Source: Parasphingopyxis marina (lineage in GTDB: Bacteria > Pseudomonadota > Alphaproteobacteria > Sphingomonadales > Sphingomonadaceae). Taken from it: a stretch of DNA of 64,000 nucleotides. This document shows, piece by piece, positions 7,171 to 18,734 of the stretch. The notes beneath the pieces are model-generated. The model was not told the origin of the DNA and made no database searches. It worked only from the letters and a program-made list of their open reading frames with translations. Numbering within the stretch: the stretch's first letter is position 1; each line of letters begins with the position of its first letter. The position numbers and the translations under genes were made by a program. The stretch is from the NCBI RefSeq assembly GCF_014237875.1, contig NZ_JACJVJ010000002.1, positions 959,300-1,023,299 on the forward strand. Reading direction: 5' to 3'.

Positions 7171-9711
7171 CTAGAAGCTGCGCCGCACCGTCAGCGCCCA
7201 GGTACGCGGCCGGCCGGGCGAACCATAGACATGGCCCACCGCGAAGGCGTCGTTCACCTTGGTCGTCAGATAATAGCGATCGAAGATGTTCTGGACTTCG
7301 AGCGCCAGGCCCCAATCACCATTCCCCGATTCCCAGCTGATCCGGCCATTGGCGAGGAAATAGCCCTCGATCCGGTTATCCGCCGAAAGAACCGGGATCG
7401 GACCGCCGCCGCCGGGCTGGCTGAACGGCGCAACCGCGGCGACGTCGTTCGGCACCAGCAATTGGTCGACATTCCCCGCTTCGGTATAGATATGCGACTG
7501 GTAGGTGCCGTCGACCCGGAAGCTTAGCTCACCGCTGAAAACGTCCTGCACATCATACTGGATGCCGAAGCTCCACTGCCATTCGGGCGTGTAGGGCGTG
7601 ATATCGTCGATCGCCACGCCGGTGCTCGCCGTCGGGTCAATGCTCGTATACTGGAAATCGAGATAGCTGAGCGAGCCGTCGATGGTGAGATTGTCGATCG
7701 GGTTGATGAAGGTTTCGATCTCAAGCCCCTTCACCTCGGCCGAACCGACATTGGTCGGCCGCAGGCACGGCGCCTGCTGGCCGGCCGGAAGGTCGGCGCA
7801 GAAGGTGCTGAGCAGCACGATGTCGCTGTAATCGAAATAGAAGGCCGAAACGTTCAGCCGCATCATCCGATCGAACAGGTCGGATTTGAAGCCCAGTTCG
7901 TAGGAGGTGATGCTTTCGGGAACATGCGGCGTCGCCTGGCTCGGGAAGAAGGGCCGCGCATTGAAGCCGCCCGCCCGATAGCCGGTCGAAACCTGCCCGT
8001 AGATCAGGAATTCCGGTGAGAAGCGGTAATCGGCCGCGACGCGCCAGTCGAGCCGGCTGTTGGTGAAGACGGCGGTCGTGCCGTTGACCCCGAACAACAG
8101 GCAGTTGGGCTGGTTGCCGATATCCGTCGGGCCGGCCGTCGGCGCGCCGAGGAAGAAGTTACACGGCCCCTGAACCGGTGTCAGGTCCGGATTCCTCCGG
8201 CGGTACGCATATTCCTTCCGATCCCAGGACTGGCGAAGGCCGCCGGTCAGATGGAAATCGTCGGTGACGTTCACCGTGACGTTGGCGAACAGCGCCTCGT
8301 TCCGCGAGGGCGTCGGGTCCGGCCCGTGGATGAAGTCGAGCTCGGCATAGGGAAGATCGACGCGCGCGGTGTAGAAACCGTCGGTGTCGAAATAGAAGCC
8401 GCCGATCGTGAAATCGATCAGATCGTTGGCCAGCGTGCCGGACAGCCGGATTTCCTGGCTGATCTGCTCGTTGGTCTGGTTTTGGTTGAGGATATTGGCG
8501 GCCAGCGGTGCGCCGTCGACGTCATAGGACCAGTCGGATTCATATTCGCGCCACGAGGTAATCGACTTGAGCGCCAGATTATCGGCCAGATCGATATCGA
8601 CCGTCAGCGCGATGCCGTAATTGTCGAGGTCCGAATGCGGGTCGAGGGTCAGCGGGTGATACGGGAACTGGCTGTCGCCCGGATACAGATCGTTGAACGT
8701 CGAATAGGTGACGTAACGCCGATCGTAGCCGGTCAAGGTGTCGCAGCTGTTCTGGCCATAGGGCACGAACTGGCAGTTATAGGGAACCGTATTGCCGTCG
8801 GTGCCGCGCAGCCAGGGACGGGTGGGATCGTTGTTGAGCTCGCCCGCCGCATTGGCATAGAGCAAGGTCGCCACGCCGGCTTCGCTGCGTTCTCGCGTAT
8901 AATCCGCCGCGAGATTGACCTCGACCGAGGGGCTGGGCGTCCAGTTGAACGCGATCCGTCCGGCCGCGATCGAATGGCCGCCAAGCGTGCCCAATACCGG
9001 ATCGGAACCGGGGGCCTGGGTGGGTACGTTCGAGCCGGGATGGGTCAGCGCATAATCGAGCCGGGTAATATAGCCGTCCTGGTTGCGGCTGACGCCGGAA
9101 ACGCGCACCGCCAGATTGTCGGTCAGGCCGATATCCATCATGCCGCGGAAATCGAGCCGGTCGTAGGATCCGTAGGTCGCTTCGAGCCAACCCGAATTGT
9201 CGCCCCGGGGGCGCTGCGAGAAAATCTTGATCGCGCCGCCGATCGAGTTGCGCCCGGCAAGCGTGCCCTGCGGCCCGCGCAGGATCTCCACACGTTCGAC
9301 GTCGAGCAGGTCGAGCAGCGAACCGGTCAGGGTCGGCAGGTAGACATCGTCGATATAGATGCCGACGCCCGGTTCCAGCGCGAAGTTCGGATCGTTCTGG
9401 CCGATGCCGCGGATATAGGCGATCAGGCCCGAACCATATTCCTGGTTCTGCGCGGCAAGGGTGACGTTCGGCGCCTGCGCCGCGACACTGGAGATGTTGG
9501 TCTGTCCGCGTGCCTCCAGCATCTCCGCGTTGACGGCGGTGATGGCGAGCGGCGTATCCTGCAGATTCTGTTCGCGGAACTGCGCGGTAACGACGATCAC
9601 CGAGGAACCCGAGTTTTCGGTAGCGGCGCCTTCGGTCTGGGACCAGGCCGGGGTCGCCAACCCGGCGCAAAGCGCGAATGTAGAAATGGCGACGAGCGTG
9701 TTCTTCTTCAT
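7171..9711 (-). CDS. TonB-dependent receptor (outer-membrane uptake channel)
   Basis: A protein of about 846 residues. The signal peptide (MKKNTLVAISTFALCAGLATPAWSQ region) starts at ATG 9711, preceded by a clear GGGGAGGAT ribosome site; longer in-frame starts lack one. A TonB-box-like SVIVVTAQFREQNLQDTPLAIT segment leads into the plug domain (VGIYIDDVYLPTLTGS, VERVEILRGPQGTLAGRNSIGG), then a 22-strand-type barrel ending in the aromatic C-terminus (VRRSF) expected for Bam insertion. It would import a substrate in the nanomolar range using TonB-ExbBD energy. There is no STN signalling domain. It is divergent from a second receptor. The substrate is unknown, but a neighbouring catabolic operon suggests an organic compound rather than a siderophore. 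Confidence 0.93.
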   Translation of the reverse strand: MKKNTLVAISTFALCAGLATPAWSQTEGAATENSGSSVIVVTAQFREQNLQDTPLAITAVNAEMLEARGQTNISSVAAQAPNVTLAAQNQEYGSGLIAYIRGIGQNDPNFALEPGVGIYIDDVYLPTLTGSLLDLLDVERVEILRGPQGTLAGRNSIGGAIKIFSQRPRGDNSGWLEATYGSYDRLDFRGMMDIGLTDNLAVRVSGVSRNQDGYITRLDYALTHPGSNVPTQAPGSDPVLGTLGGHSIAAGRIAFNWTPSPSVEVNLAADYTRERSEAGVATLLYANAAGELNNDPTRPWLRGTDGNTVPYNCQFVPYGQNSCDTLTGYDRRYVTYSTFNDLYPGDSQFPYHPLTLDPHSDLDNYGIALTVDIDLADNLALKSITSWREYESDWSYDVDGAPLAANILNQNQTNEQISQEIRLSGTLANDLIDFTIGGFYFDTDGFYTARVDLPYAELDFIHGPDPTPSRNEALFANVTVNVTDDFHLTGGLRQSWDRKEYAYRRRNPDLTPVQGPCNFFLGAPTAGPTDIGNQPNCLLFGVNGTTAVFTNSRLDWRVAADYRFSPEFLIYGQVSTGYRAGGFNARPFFPSQATPHVPESITSYELGFKSDLFDRMMRLNVSAFYFDYSDIVLLSTFCADLPAGQQAPCLRPTNVGSAEVKGLEIETFINPIDNLTIDGSLSYLDFQYTSIDPTASTGVAIDDITPYTPEWQWSFGIQYDVQDVFSGELSFRVDGTYQSHIYTEAGNVDQLLVPNDVAAVAPFSQPGGGGPIPVLSADNRIEGYFLANGRISWESGNGDWGLALEVQNIFDRYYLTTKVNDAFAVGHVYGSPGRPRTWALTVRRSF

Positions 9712-10126
9712 ATTATCCTCCCCTTGTAGCGAGCCTTTCTTTTTTTGGGCGCCGGCACCGTGTCGTTCGGACATCGATACCGGGCCCTTGAAAGGTCTCG
9801 CTCAGCAAAGCCGCATGGGCCCTAAAGCTGCCGCACTCGCTCAAATAGTTAGTAGTGCGACATAACAATTTACTTGTATGCCGAAACGGAACGCTGCTCA
9901 ATAGGCGCGTAACATCCGTACAAAAATTGCCGCGCGATTATGGTGTTCTTGCAACGGTCGAGGCTTTTCGGGCGCGTTGAGGCTCTGGGAATCGACATTG
10001 CACGCAGTGAAATCCTTTCCGGATTTCCGTTTGTGTTGCGTACATAGACTTACGCAAATCCCCCCATTCGGTAGAATCCTATCCGAGATCGCCAAGACGA
10101 TCGTGAAATTAAGGTGGGAGGAAGCC
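9712..10126. promoter_or_regulatory. Divergent spacer between two TonB-receptor genes (415 bases)
   Basis: No gene is visible here. The centre (about 9840-9960) is clearly richer in A+T than the surrounding genes, as expected for back-to-back promoters. Each end has a strong ribosome site: GGGGAGG (minus strand, just upstream of 9711) and GGTGGGAGGAAG (upstream of 10127). I could not assign exact promoter hexamers or an operator. Confidence 0.5.
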
Positions 10127-12661
<2,535 letters not shown>

Positions 12662-12672
12662 ACGATACCAAC

Positions 12673-12709
12673 AAGGGGTCGGTCCTTCGGGGTCGGCCCC
12701 TTTTCTTTT
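12673..12709 (+). terminator. Rho-independent terminator after TonB receptor
   Basis: AAGGGGTCGG (12673-12682) pairs, with G-U wobbles, with TCGGCCCCTT, and the stem is followed by TTTTCTTTT (to 12709). It lies just after the receptor stop and before the cupin gene. Confidence 0.7.
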
Positions 12710-12738
12710 GACTACCGCCATCCGACGAGGAGCGCATC

Positions 12739-13272
12739 ATGCCCGAAGCCGCCGATTCCGAATTCTGGAAGGATATCAAGCCGATCCCGCAGGTCTTCCG
12801 CGAAGGTGCGATGCCCGAAGTCTATGCCTCGAAGATCGCCGAGGGCGATCCCCGCTATTGGGTGCCGATTTCGGAAACCGTGTCGTCGAAGCCGGTTTGG
12901 ATCAGCCTCGCCAAGAATATGTGGGCGGACGTGCTCATGGCCACCGAAGCGGGGCTGGTGAACCGTCACTATCACCCGCACCCGATCTGGGCGTACACGA
13001 TCAGCGGCAAATGGGCCTATCTCGAGCATGACTGGACGGCGACGGCCGGCGATTTCGTTTATGAAACGCCCGGCGAAAGCCATACCCTCGTCGCCTATGA
13101 CCATGAGGACCCGATGAAGGTGTTTTTCGTCGTGTCGGGCCCGCTGATGTGGCTCGACGAGACCGGCGAAACCGTCGGCCATTACGATGTGTTCGATTAT
13201 GTCGCCGCCGCCCGCGCGCATTATGACGCCGTCGGCATCGGCGCCGACTATGTCGATACGCTGATCCGCTAG
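12739..13272 (+). CDS. Cupin, 2,4'-dihydroxyacetophenone dioxygenase (DAD)-like
   Basis: A protein of 177 residues, the same length as the characterised DAD enzymes that cleave the C-C bond of 2,4'-dihydroxyacetophenone. The cupin barrel carries NRHYHPHPIW (His ligands of motif 1), a glutamate in WAYLEHDW and PGESHTLV (motif 2 His), a plausible Fe-binding set. It has no signal peptide, so it is cytoplasmic. It lies 77 bases after a TonB receptor and beyond a terminator, so it may have its own promoter. The family assignment is by overall resemblance; the reaction should be treated as family-level. Other DAD-like cupins act on unrelated substrates. Confidence 0.7.
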   Translation: MPEAADSEFWKDIKPIPQVFREGAMPEVYASKIAEGDPRYWVPISETVSSKPVWISLAKNMWADVLMATEAGLVNRHYHPHPIWAYTISGKWAYLEHDWTATAGDFVYETPGESHTLVAYDHEDPMKVFFVVSGPLMWLDETGETVGHYDVFDYVAAARAHYDAVGIGADYVDTLIR

Positions 13273-13316
13273 ACGGCGATGCCGGCATTGCCGGCCGGCC
13301 AGCGGCATTCGGCGGT

Positions 13317-13751
13317 TCAGGTCACCCGGGTGTCGAAATATTCGATCATCATCGCGATGCCCTCGATGGTCAGCGCATAGCCGAGCTCGCCGCCCTCTTC
13401 CGGGGCTTCTCCGCGCACCAGTGACTGGGCGATCAGCTGTTCGATGCAGCGCTCCGCGATGTCCCGCCCGACGCTGAGCTCCCGCACCAGATCGGAAATC
13501 GTCATCTTGCGGCCCTCGAACTCCGCATTCACGAGTTCGAGAAAGAAGCTCCAGCGATCGCCCTGGAACGTGCCCGGACCGAAAACGCGGTCGCGGCGCT
13601 TTCGCTGGGCGAGCTCGGACTGGAGATTGTGAACGGTCGACCAATAATCGGCCGGAGCCGCCGGGACCTTATCGAACTTGTCCCTGAGCGCGCCCGGGAT
13701 AGTTTCGCCGCGTTTGGGCGCTCCGTCTTCGTTTTCCGCCCGAGCGGTCAT
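13317..13751 (-). CDS. Winged-helix DNA-binding protein (MarR-like), coupled to the acyltransferase gene
   Basis: A protein of 144 residues whose C-terminal half looks like a winged helix (MTISDLVRELSVGRDIAERCIEQLIAQSLV, then a wing and ALTIEGIAMMIEYF). The N-terminal 40 residues are charged and probably disordered. The ATG at 13751 overlaps the stop of the upstream GNAT-type gene (ATGA), so the two are co-translated. A longer open frame extends upstream but would run through the GNAT gene and is discounted. It is a likely regulator, perhaps of the operon it sits in. I do not recognise a named family. Confidence 0.7.
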   Translation of the reverse strand: MTARAENEDGAPKRGETIPGALRDKFDKVPAAPADYWSTVHNLQSELAQRKRRDRVFGPGTFQGDRWSFFLELVNAEFEGRKMTISDLVRELSVGRDIAERCIEQLIAQSLVRGEAPEEGGELGYALTIEGIAMMIEYFDTRVT

Positions 13752-14983
13752 GCGCGCAGCATCCGCGAATTCTGACGGATCTGGGCGGCTACCTCGTCCG
13801 AGGCATGAAGGTTGGAAAGCTCCAGCGGCCCCTGCTCGTCCCAATGGCCTTCCTGGCGGATCGCGATCATCGGATCGCCGCCCCAGCGGATCGCTTCCGC
13901 GTCGGGCTCGAGATCGACGACGATTTCGCGATATTCGACATTGGCGAAGGAAAAGGGCTCGCTGTCCTCGACAACGCGAAATCCGAAAACGTTCCAGAAC
14001 CGGACGAGATCGGCCCGCGAATGGCCGTAGACGCGGGGGAAGCCCTTGCGGCGGCAATGGTTGAGCGCGGTGCGCGCCAGCCGGTAGGCAAGCCGCGTGT
14101 TGCGGTATTTGGGCAGCACCGCGACCCGTTCCAGCTTCGCAAATTCGCCGAAATAGCGGATCCGCGCACAGCCCGCCGCTTCGCCGTCGACAAGGCCCAG
14201 CAGATGCGTGCCGCAGAAATCGTTGCCGTCGAACTCCTCGCTATAGAGGCACAGCTGCTCTGCCATATAGGTGGCCGAGCGGACGGCGAAGACCTTCATC
14301 AGATCCTCCAGCGTCTTGACGCAGCGGACGGAGAGGACAGGTTTTTTGCGCTCGTCCCGCCGAGGGGGGAGTTCCGGCGGAGACGAGCGCATTTCGGGCA
14401 GCGAAACCAGTAACCAGCCCGGAGCACCGGGATAAAATTGACTGGCTGGCTGGAAGCCGACCGAACGGTTGAGCCGTTCAGCATGGGGATTGACGGCGCG
14501 CGAGAAGATCGCGCAGCCATCGGGGGCGAGTTCGTCGATACATTCGCCGATGGCGCCCATCGCGCGGGCCAGGCGGCCCGGCGCGTAGGTAAGCCAGAGA
14601 TAAATCGCTTCGGGCCGTTCGCCCGCCGCGCAAACCATGCCGGGATCGGGCCGCGCACCGACCAGATCGCCCGCGACCAGCGCCGAGGCGCCGCGTTCGT
14701 TGAGCGGCAGATAGGCGAAGAAGCCGAAGCATTTTTCCCCCCGCGCATCGACGATAAGCCGGATGGTTTCGGGGTTTTTGGCAAGCACGGCGCAGATTGC
14801 CTCGTCGCTCGCCAGGGCCAGATCGCCGCGCGCCTGGTCGATCCACGGTTTGATCCGATCCCACCCTACCCTTTCGAGATGGCAGCCCCGATGGGAGCGC
14901 GAAATCGAGTGTTCGACCTTCGCGGAGAACTGTCCCGCAGCGGCAAAGTCTGGATCGAAGCCTTGACCAAAGTCCTGTTTCAT
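13748..14983 (-). CDS. Tandem GNAT-fold acyltransferase (FeeM / autoinducer-synthase-like C-terminal domain)
   Basis: A protein of 411 residues with two acyltransferase-like halves. The C-terminal half (about 225-360) has AVRSATYMAEQLCLYSEEFDGNDF, CARIRYFGEFAKLERVAVLPKYR and a closing FWNVFGFRV. This pattern is shared by N-acyl amino acid synthases of the FeeM type and, more distantly, by acyl-homoserine lactone synthases. The N-terminal half (about 40-200) also looks GNAT-like (RLNRSVGFQPAS near its end) but is weaker. It may transfer an acyl group from acyl-ACP or CoA to a small amine. It is co-translated with a winged-helix protein and divergent from a LysR regulator. Substrate unknown. 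Confidence 0.72.
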   Translation of the reverse strand: MKQDFGQGFDPDFAAAGQFSAKVEHSISRSHRGCHLERVGWDRIKPWIDQARGDLALASDEAICAVLAKNPETIRLIVDARGEKCFGFFAYLPLNERGASALVAGDLVGARPDPGMVCAAGERPEAIYLWLTYAPGRLARAMGAIGECIDELAPDGCAIFSRAVNPHAERLNRSVGFQPASQFYPGAPGWLLVSLPEMRSSPPELPPRRDERKKPVLSVRCVKTLEDLMKVFAVRSATYMAEQLCLYSEEFDGNDFCGTHLLGLVDGEAAGCARIRYFGEFAKLERVAVLPKYRNTRLAYRLARTALNHCRRKGFPRVYGHSRADLVRFWNVFGFRVVEDSEPFSFANVEYREIVVDLEPDAEAIRWGGDPMIAIRQEGHWDEQGPLELSNLHASDEVAAQIRQNSRMLRA

Positions 14984-15102
14984 CGGTAGCTCATTCCCTG
15001 TTAACCAACCATCGGGCGATTTCAGCGATATAGCGTGTTCAAAAGCTAAAGAGGTGAGCCAAAAAATCGTCCGGGGTGGTCGAAACGTGGGTGAAAAGGG
15101 TA

Positions 15103-16086
15103 ATGCCCGAAGCGAATTATCATTGGGATGACATGAAAGCGTTTCAGGCCGTGGCCGACGCCGGAAGCATCCGTTCGGGCGCGGTCGGCCTCGGTGTAGC
15201 CGTCGCGACGATGCGATATCGTATCGAGCGGCTCGAGAAACAATGCGGCGAATGCCTGTTCCGGCGCACCAAGGCCGGCATCGAACTGACAGCGGCGGGA
15301 AAGAAAATGCGCCGCAGCGCGCTGGCGATGAAGGAAGCCGCCTATGCCTCTCCCGAAGGCCAGCAGGATATCCTCGTCAAACCCGGCCAGATAAGCATCG
15401 CCTGCAGCGAAGCGATCGGCTCGCTATGGCTGACGCCGCAGCTCAATTCCCTCAAATCCCTGCTGCCGGAGCTTACGATCGGCCTGCATTGCGATTTCAA
15501 CCTCTCCAACGATCTCAGCGAGAGCGCGGACATATCCATCGTCTTCACGATGCCCAGCGACGACGATCTCATCATTTCCCGTCTCGGGACGTTGCATTTC
15601 ATGTGCTACGCTTCGAACGAATATATCGAACGACACGGCGCGCCCCGATCGCTTGAGGATCTGCGCAACCATAATTTTATCGAGCAGGACGCGCCGGGCA
15701 TGAACGCCTCGATGCGCGATTTCCTGGTCGGCGGCGGCGGCGAGACAAATTTCGTTACCTTGCGGACCAATTCCAGCCCCGCGTTGTATTTCACGGTGGC
15801 CAATGGCAGCGGCATCGCCGCCATGCCGACCTATTTCTCGCATATCGCGCCCAAGCTGCGGCCGATCGACATCGGCGCGCGGCTGCGGTTCGACATGCAT
15901 TATTGCTATCACCGCGATGCCCGTAACAGTCCCTCGGTTCGCACCGCAATCGACTGGCTGAAATCGGCGTTCGATCCGGTCAAATATCCCTATTTCGGCG
16001 ACGAGTTCGTCCATCCGGACGATATCCGCCGCCCCGACCGCGACCAGAAGGTCGTGCCGCTCTTCCCGGGAATGGCCGAGCACTAA
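15103..16086 (+). CDS. LysR-family transcriptional regulator
   Basis: A protein of about 327 residues. The N-terminal helix-turn-helix (MKAFQAVADAGSIRSGAVGLGVAVATMRYRIERLEK, positions about 9-44) is followed by a periplasmic-binding-like effector domain. The usual LysR motif is slightly degenerate (AVGLGVAVATMRYRI instead of AARxLxxSQPAVSxxI). I start at the ATG at 15103 because translation from the upstream GTG adds nine residues ahead of the conserved domain. It is divergent from the GNAT-type gene and convergent with the A-PCP-TE gene, so it is a candidate regulator of this accessory block. Confidence 0.88.
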   Translation: MPEANYHWDDMKAFQAVADAGSIRSGAVGLGVAVATMRYRIERLEKQCGECLFRRTKAGIELTAAGKKMRRSALAMKEAAYASPEGQQDILVKPGQISIACSEAIGSLWLTPQLNSLKSLLPELTIGLHCDFNLSNDLSESADISIVFTMPSDDDLIISRLGTLHFMCYASNEYIERHGAPRSLEDLRNHNFIEQDAPGMNASMRDFLVGGGGETNFVTLRTNSSPALYFTVANGSGIAAMPTYFSHIAPKLRPIDIGARLRFDMHYCYHRDARNSPSVRTAIDWLKSAFDPVKYPYFGDEFVHPDDIRRPDRDQKVVPLFPGMAEH

Positions 16087-16114
16087 ACCCTCTCGATCAC
16101 GAGGGCCCCGCCGA

Positions 16115-18700
16115 CTAACGCGCCTCGGCCAACCGAATGTGCCTGATCAATTTCCCCGCCAGCGAATTCAGGTTGCTGCCGGTGAAATATTGGCCATGGC
16201 CTCCGCCGGTCCGTTCGATCGTCCGATTTTCGAAACCGGCAATACCCTCCGAACTGCCGTGCTTATCCGAGGAATAGACCTCCGCCGTCACGGAATCCTC
16301 TCCGTAGAGCAGCAAAGTGGGGCCGTCATAGTGCCGCTTGTTGAAGGTCCATTCGAGAAGCGCCAGCAAAGTGGGTTCGCGCCTGAGCTGCTGCAGCCGC
16401 CGCGCCAGTTGCACGGCCATGATGCCGCCCTGGCAGTTTCCCCCCAGCGAAAACCGTCCCGTCGGGCAAAGCGCGAGAATTTCCGAAAGATATAATTCGC
16501 AAACGATATCGAGCCCGGATTCGGCGTATTTCTCGAGCGGCACGAGGCCGACCAGCGACCGGAACCCGTAAATCGGCTGATCGGGCCCAAGTTGTTTCGC
16601 CAGCGACTTGAGTTCGCCCCCTGCCTGGCAAATCCAGAACAGCGGCGGCCGGGATCCGCCAAGATTATGGCCCACCGCGAAGCCGCCCTCGAACGGATGC
16701 TCGCCCGGCCAGCTCGCGCTGGCCGTCCGCAGCGCGCGATCCAGCGCCGCGATGTCGCGCGCTTGCGTAGGCAATCCTTCCGGTTCCGCAATCGCGACTT
16801 CGGCTTCGCCCGCACCGACCAGCTCGGCGAGATGACCGAGCGTCGGATTTTCGAAAAACCGGTCCGGGCTAATGTGCCGCTTCAGATGATGTTCGATTGC
16901 GACCATCAGATGCACGGCAGCCAGCGAGTCTCCGCCTTCCTTGAAGAAATCGCTGTCGCCGGCCGGCAGGGCCTTCAGGCCCAGGCTCTCCTGCCAGATG
17001 CGCGCCAGCCAATCGGGCGAGGCCGGATCGGGATGCGGCAGGCCGCCACGGGTTTCCGGGATGGGGAATGACGGCGAGGCGAGCAACGAAACCAGCGCCT
17101 GGCGATCGATCTTGCCCGTTCGCGTCCGGATGAAATGCCGTTCCCTGATCGGCATCACCGCATGGACCTTCACCCCCACGGCTTTCGCGACCGCGCGCTG
17201 GATATCCGCCGCGACCCGGGCGAGGTGATCATGGTCGAAGTATGTCGGCGTGTAGAAGACGACGATCCGGTCGGTATTATGCTCCGCCTCGCGATACGGT
17301 ATGGCGGCGACCAGCGTCGGCCGGACACCGTCGATGTTGCGGACGCAATATTCGATGTCCTCCGCCGAAATATTGCGCGAATTGACGATGATGACCGATT
17401 TTTCCCGGCCCGTCAGGACGAGCCCGGCATCGTCGATAAACGCAAGATCGCCGGTATCGAACCAGCCATCCACGGTGGCCGGCTCCCCGGACCCGAAATA
17501 GCCGGAGAACATGCGCGAGGACGATCGTGCGAGGATGCGGCCCACTTCGCCCCTCTTGGCGATTTCGCCGTCTTCCTTCGCGATCCGCAAGCTCCAGGAA
17601 AGCGCGCACTCGGAAAAGCGGGCCTTGCCGCCGGGCAGGTTGGCCGGATCCTTCAACTCGTCGGGCGAAAGGCGCGCCAGGCAGAGCGTGCCGGTCTCGG
17701 TCATCGAATAGACGAAGATGAATTTGACCTCGGTCCCGGCCGAAGCGCGGATATGTTCGGCGAGTTCGAGCAGCGTCTTGGGAACGATCATTTCCGTGCC
17801 GACGAAGATCGTCTTGAGCGGTGAGCCGGTCCATCGCCGGGGATCGGCGCGGAAACATTCATTGAGCTTTTCGGCGGTCGATGAACTCAGGCCGACATCG
17901 CTGACCTGGTAACGGGAAACCAGATCGAGCCAGGCCCCCGGATTGGCCATCATCCGTCCCGCGTTGAGGTAGATCGTGCGGACGCCGATCGGCAGCAACA
18001 GCCGGACTCCGCCGACGCTCGATATCGCCAGCTGGTTCAAATGCGTACGCCGGTCGATCACATCGCCGTCGAAAAACCGTTCGATCAGCGCCTGCGGCCC
18101 GATCCGGGCGAGTTTTGCCGTCCCCGTCGTGCCGGACGTCTGGATCAGCAACTCGCTGGCATGATGGATAAGGGTGCGCTCGTTATCCGTCGATACATCC
18201 GTCCGCAGTAGCGCGGCAATATCGAGAATGCTCGCCGGTTGCTCCGCAAGGCTGCCGAAAAACGGCGGTTCCGTTATGACGATGGACGCCCCGGTCGTCG
18301 CCACGAGTTGCTCGAAGCGCGTCATGAACTGATCGCGGTCCCGGTAGAAATACATGGTCGAAACCGGCAGGATGGAATAGCCGCTCATCAGGCAAGCCCA
18401 TGCCGCCTTTATGTAATTGATAGCGCTTTCGAAACAGAGAAGGACATGCGGCCTGTGCGGCCCTGCGTGCCGTTTCAGCCCGGCTATGACGCGCTCCGCG
18501 TCATCGTATAGCTCGCCATAGCTGATCGTATGCTCGATGCCGTCGAGCCCCACTTCGGTAAAAAGCCCGTGTCGATTGGCCATCGCCAGGGTGGCGATAT
18601 AGGCAGCCAGGGAACGCGGCAGTTTCGTGTCGGGATCGCGATCGCGGCCGCACATTTCCGCAAGATCGGTGGCGGATGGGACAAGGATATCGTCGATCAT
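16115..18700 (-). CDS. NRPS-like enzyme: adenylation - carrier protein - thioesterase (Cys nucleophile)
   Basis: A protein of 861 residues with three domains and no condensation domain. The adenylation domain has core motifs QTSGTTGTAK (A3), YSMTETG (A5), FDTGDL (A7), TGREKSVIIVNSRNISAEDIE (A8) and RTGKIDR (A10 lysine). The carrier domain has its phosphopantetheine serine at S592 (EGGDSL). The thioesterase has GGNCQGG, where C756 replaces the usual serine nucleophile, and a matching catalytic His in GGGHGQYF. The layout is like single-module aryl- or amino-acid dimerising synthetases, so it probably loads one carboxylic acid and releases it as an ester, amide or dimer. It is preceded by 34 bases from the GT51-fusion gene on the same strand, a likely operon. 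Confidence 0.9.
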   Translation of the reverse strand: MIDDILVPSATDLAEMCGRDRDPDTKLPRSLAAYIATLAMANRHGLFTEVGLDGIEHTISYGELYDDAERVIAGLKRHAGPHRPHVLLCFESAINYIKAAWACLMSGYSILPVSTMYFYRDRDQFMTRFEQLVATTGASIVITEPPFFGSLAEQPASILDIAALLRTDVSTDNERTLIHHASELLIQTSGTTGTAKLARIGPQALIERFFDGDVIDRRTHLNQLAISSVGGVRLLLPIGVRTIYLNAGRMMANPGAWLDLVSRYQVSDVGLSSSTAEKLNECFRADPRRWTGSPLKTIFVGTEMIVPKTLLELAEHIRASAGTEVKFIFVYSMTETGTLCLARLSPDELKDPANLPGGKARFSECALSWSLRIAKEDGEIAKRGEVGRILARSSSRMFSGYFGSGEPATVDGWFDTGDLAFIDDAGLVLTGREKSVIIVNSRNISAEDIEYCVRNIDGVRPTLVAAIPYREAEHNTDRIVVFYTPTYFDHDHLARVAADIQRAVAKAVGVKVHAVMPIRERHFIRTRTGKIDRQALVSLLASPSFPIPETRGGLPHPDPASPDWLARIWQESLGLKALPAGDSDFFKEGGDSLAAVHLMVAIEHHLKRHISPDRFFENPTLGHLAELVGAGEAEVAIAEPEGLPTQARDIAALDRALRTASASWPGEHPFEGGFAVGHNLGGSRPPLFWICQAGGELKSLAKQLGPDQPIYGFRSLVGLVPLEKYAESGLDIVCELYLSEILALCPTGRFSLGGNCQGGIMAVQLARRLQQLRREPTLLALLEWTFNKRHYDGPTLLLYGEDSVTAEVYSSDKHGSSEGIAGFENRTIERTGGGHGQYFTGSNLNSLAGKLIRHIRLAEAR

Positions 18701-18734
18701 TGAGCCCCCCAGCTCTCCGGAAGAAACCTTCCGC

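Noticed and set aside
8251-9729. 492-codon plus-strand frame opposite the first TonB receptor
   Set aside because: High-GC shadow; no recognisable domain and lies fully inside a well-supported receptor gene.
16086-16114. CCCTC/GAGGG inverted repeat between the LysR and A-PCP-TE genes
   Set aside because: Only a 5-bp stem and no T run; too weak to call a terminator.
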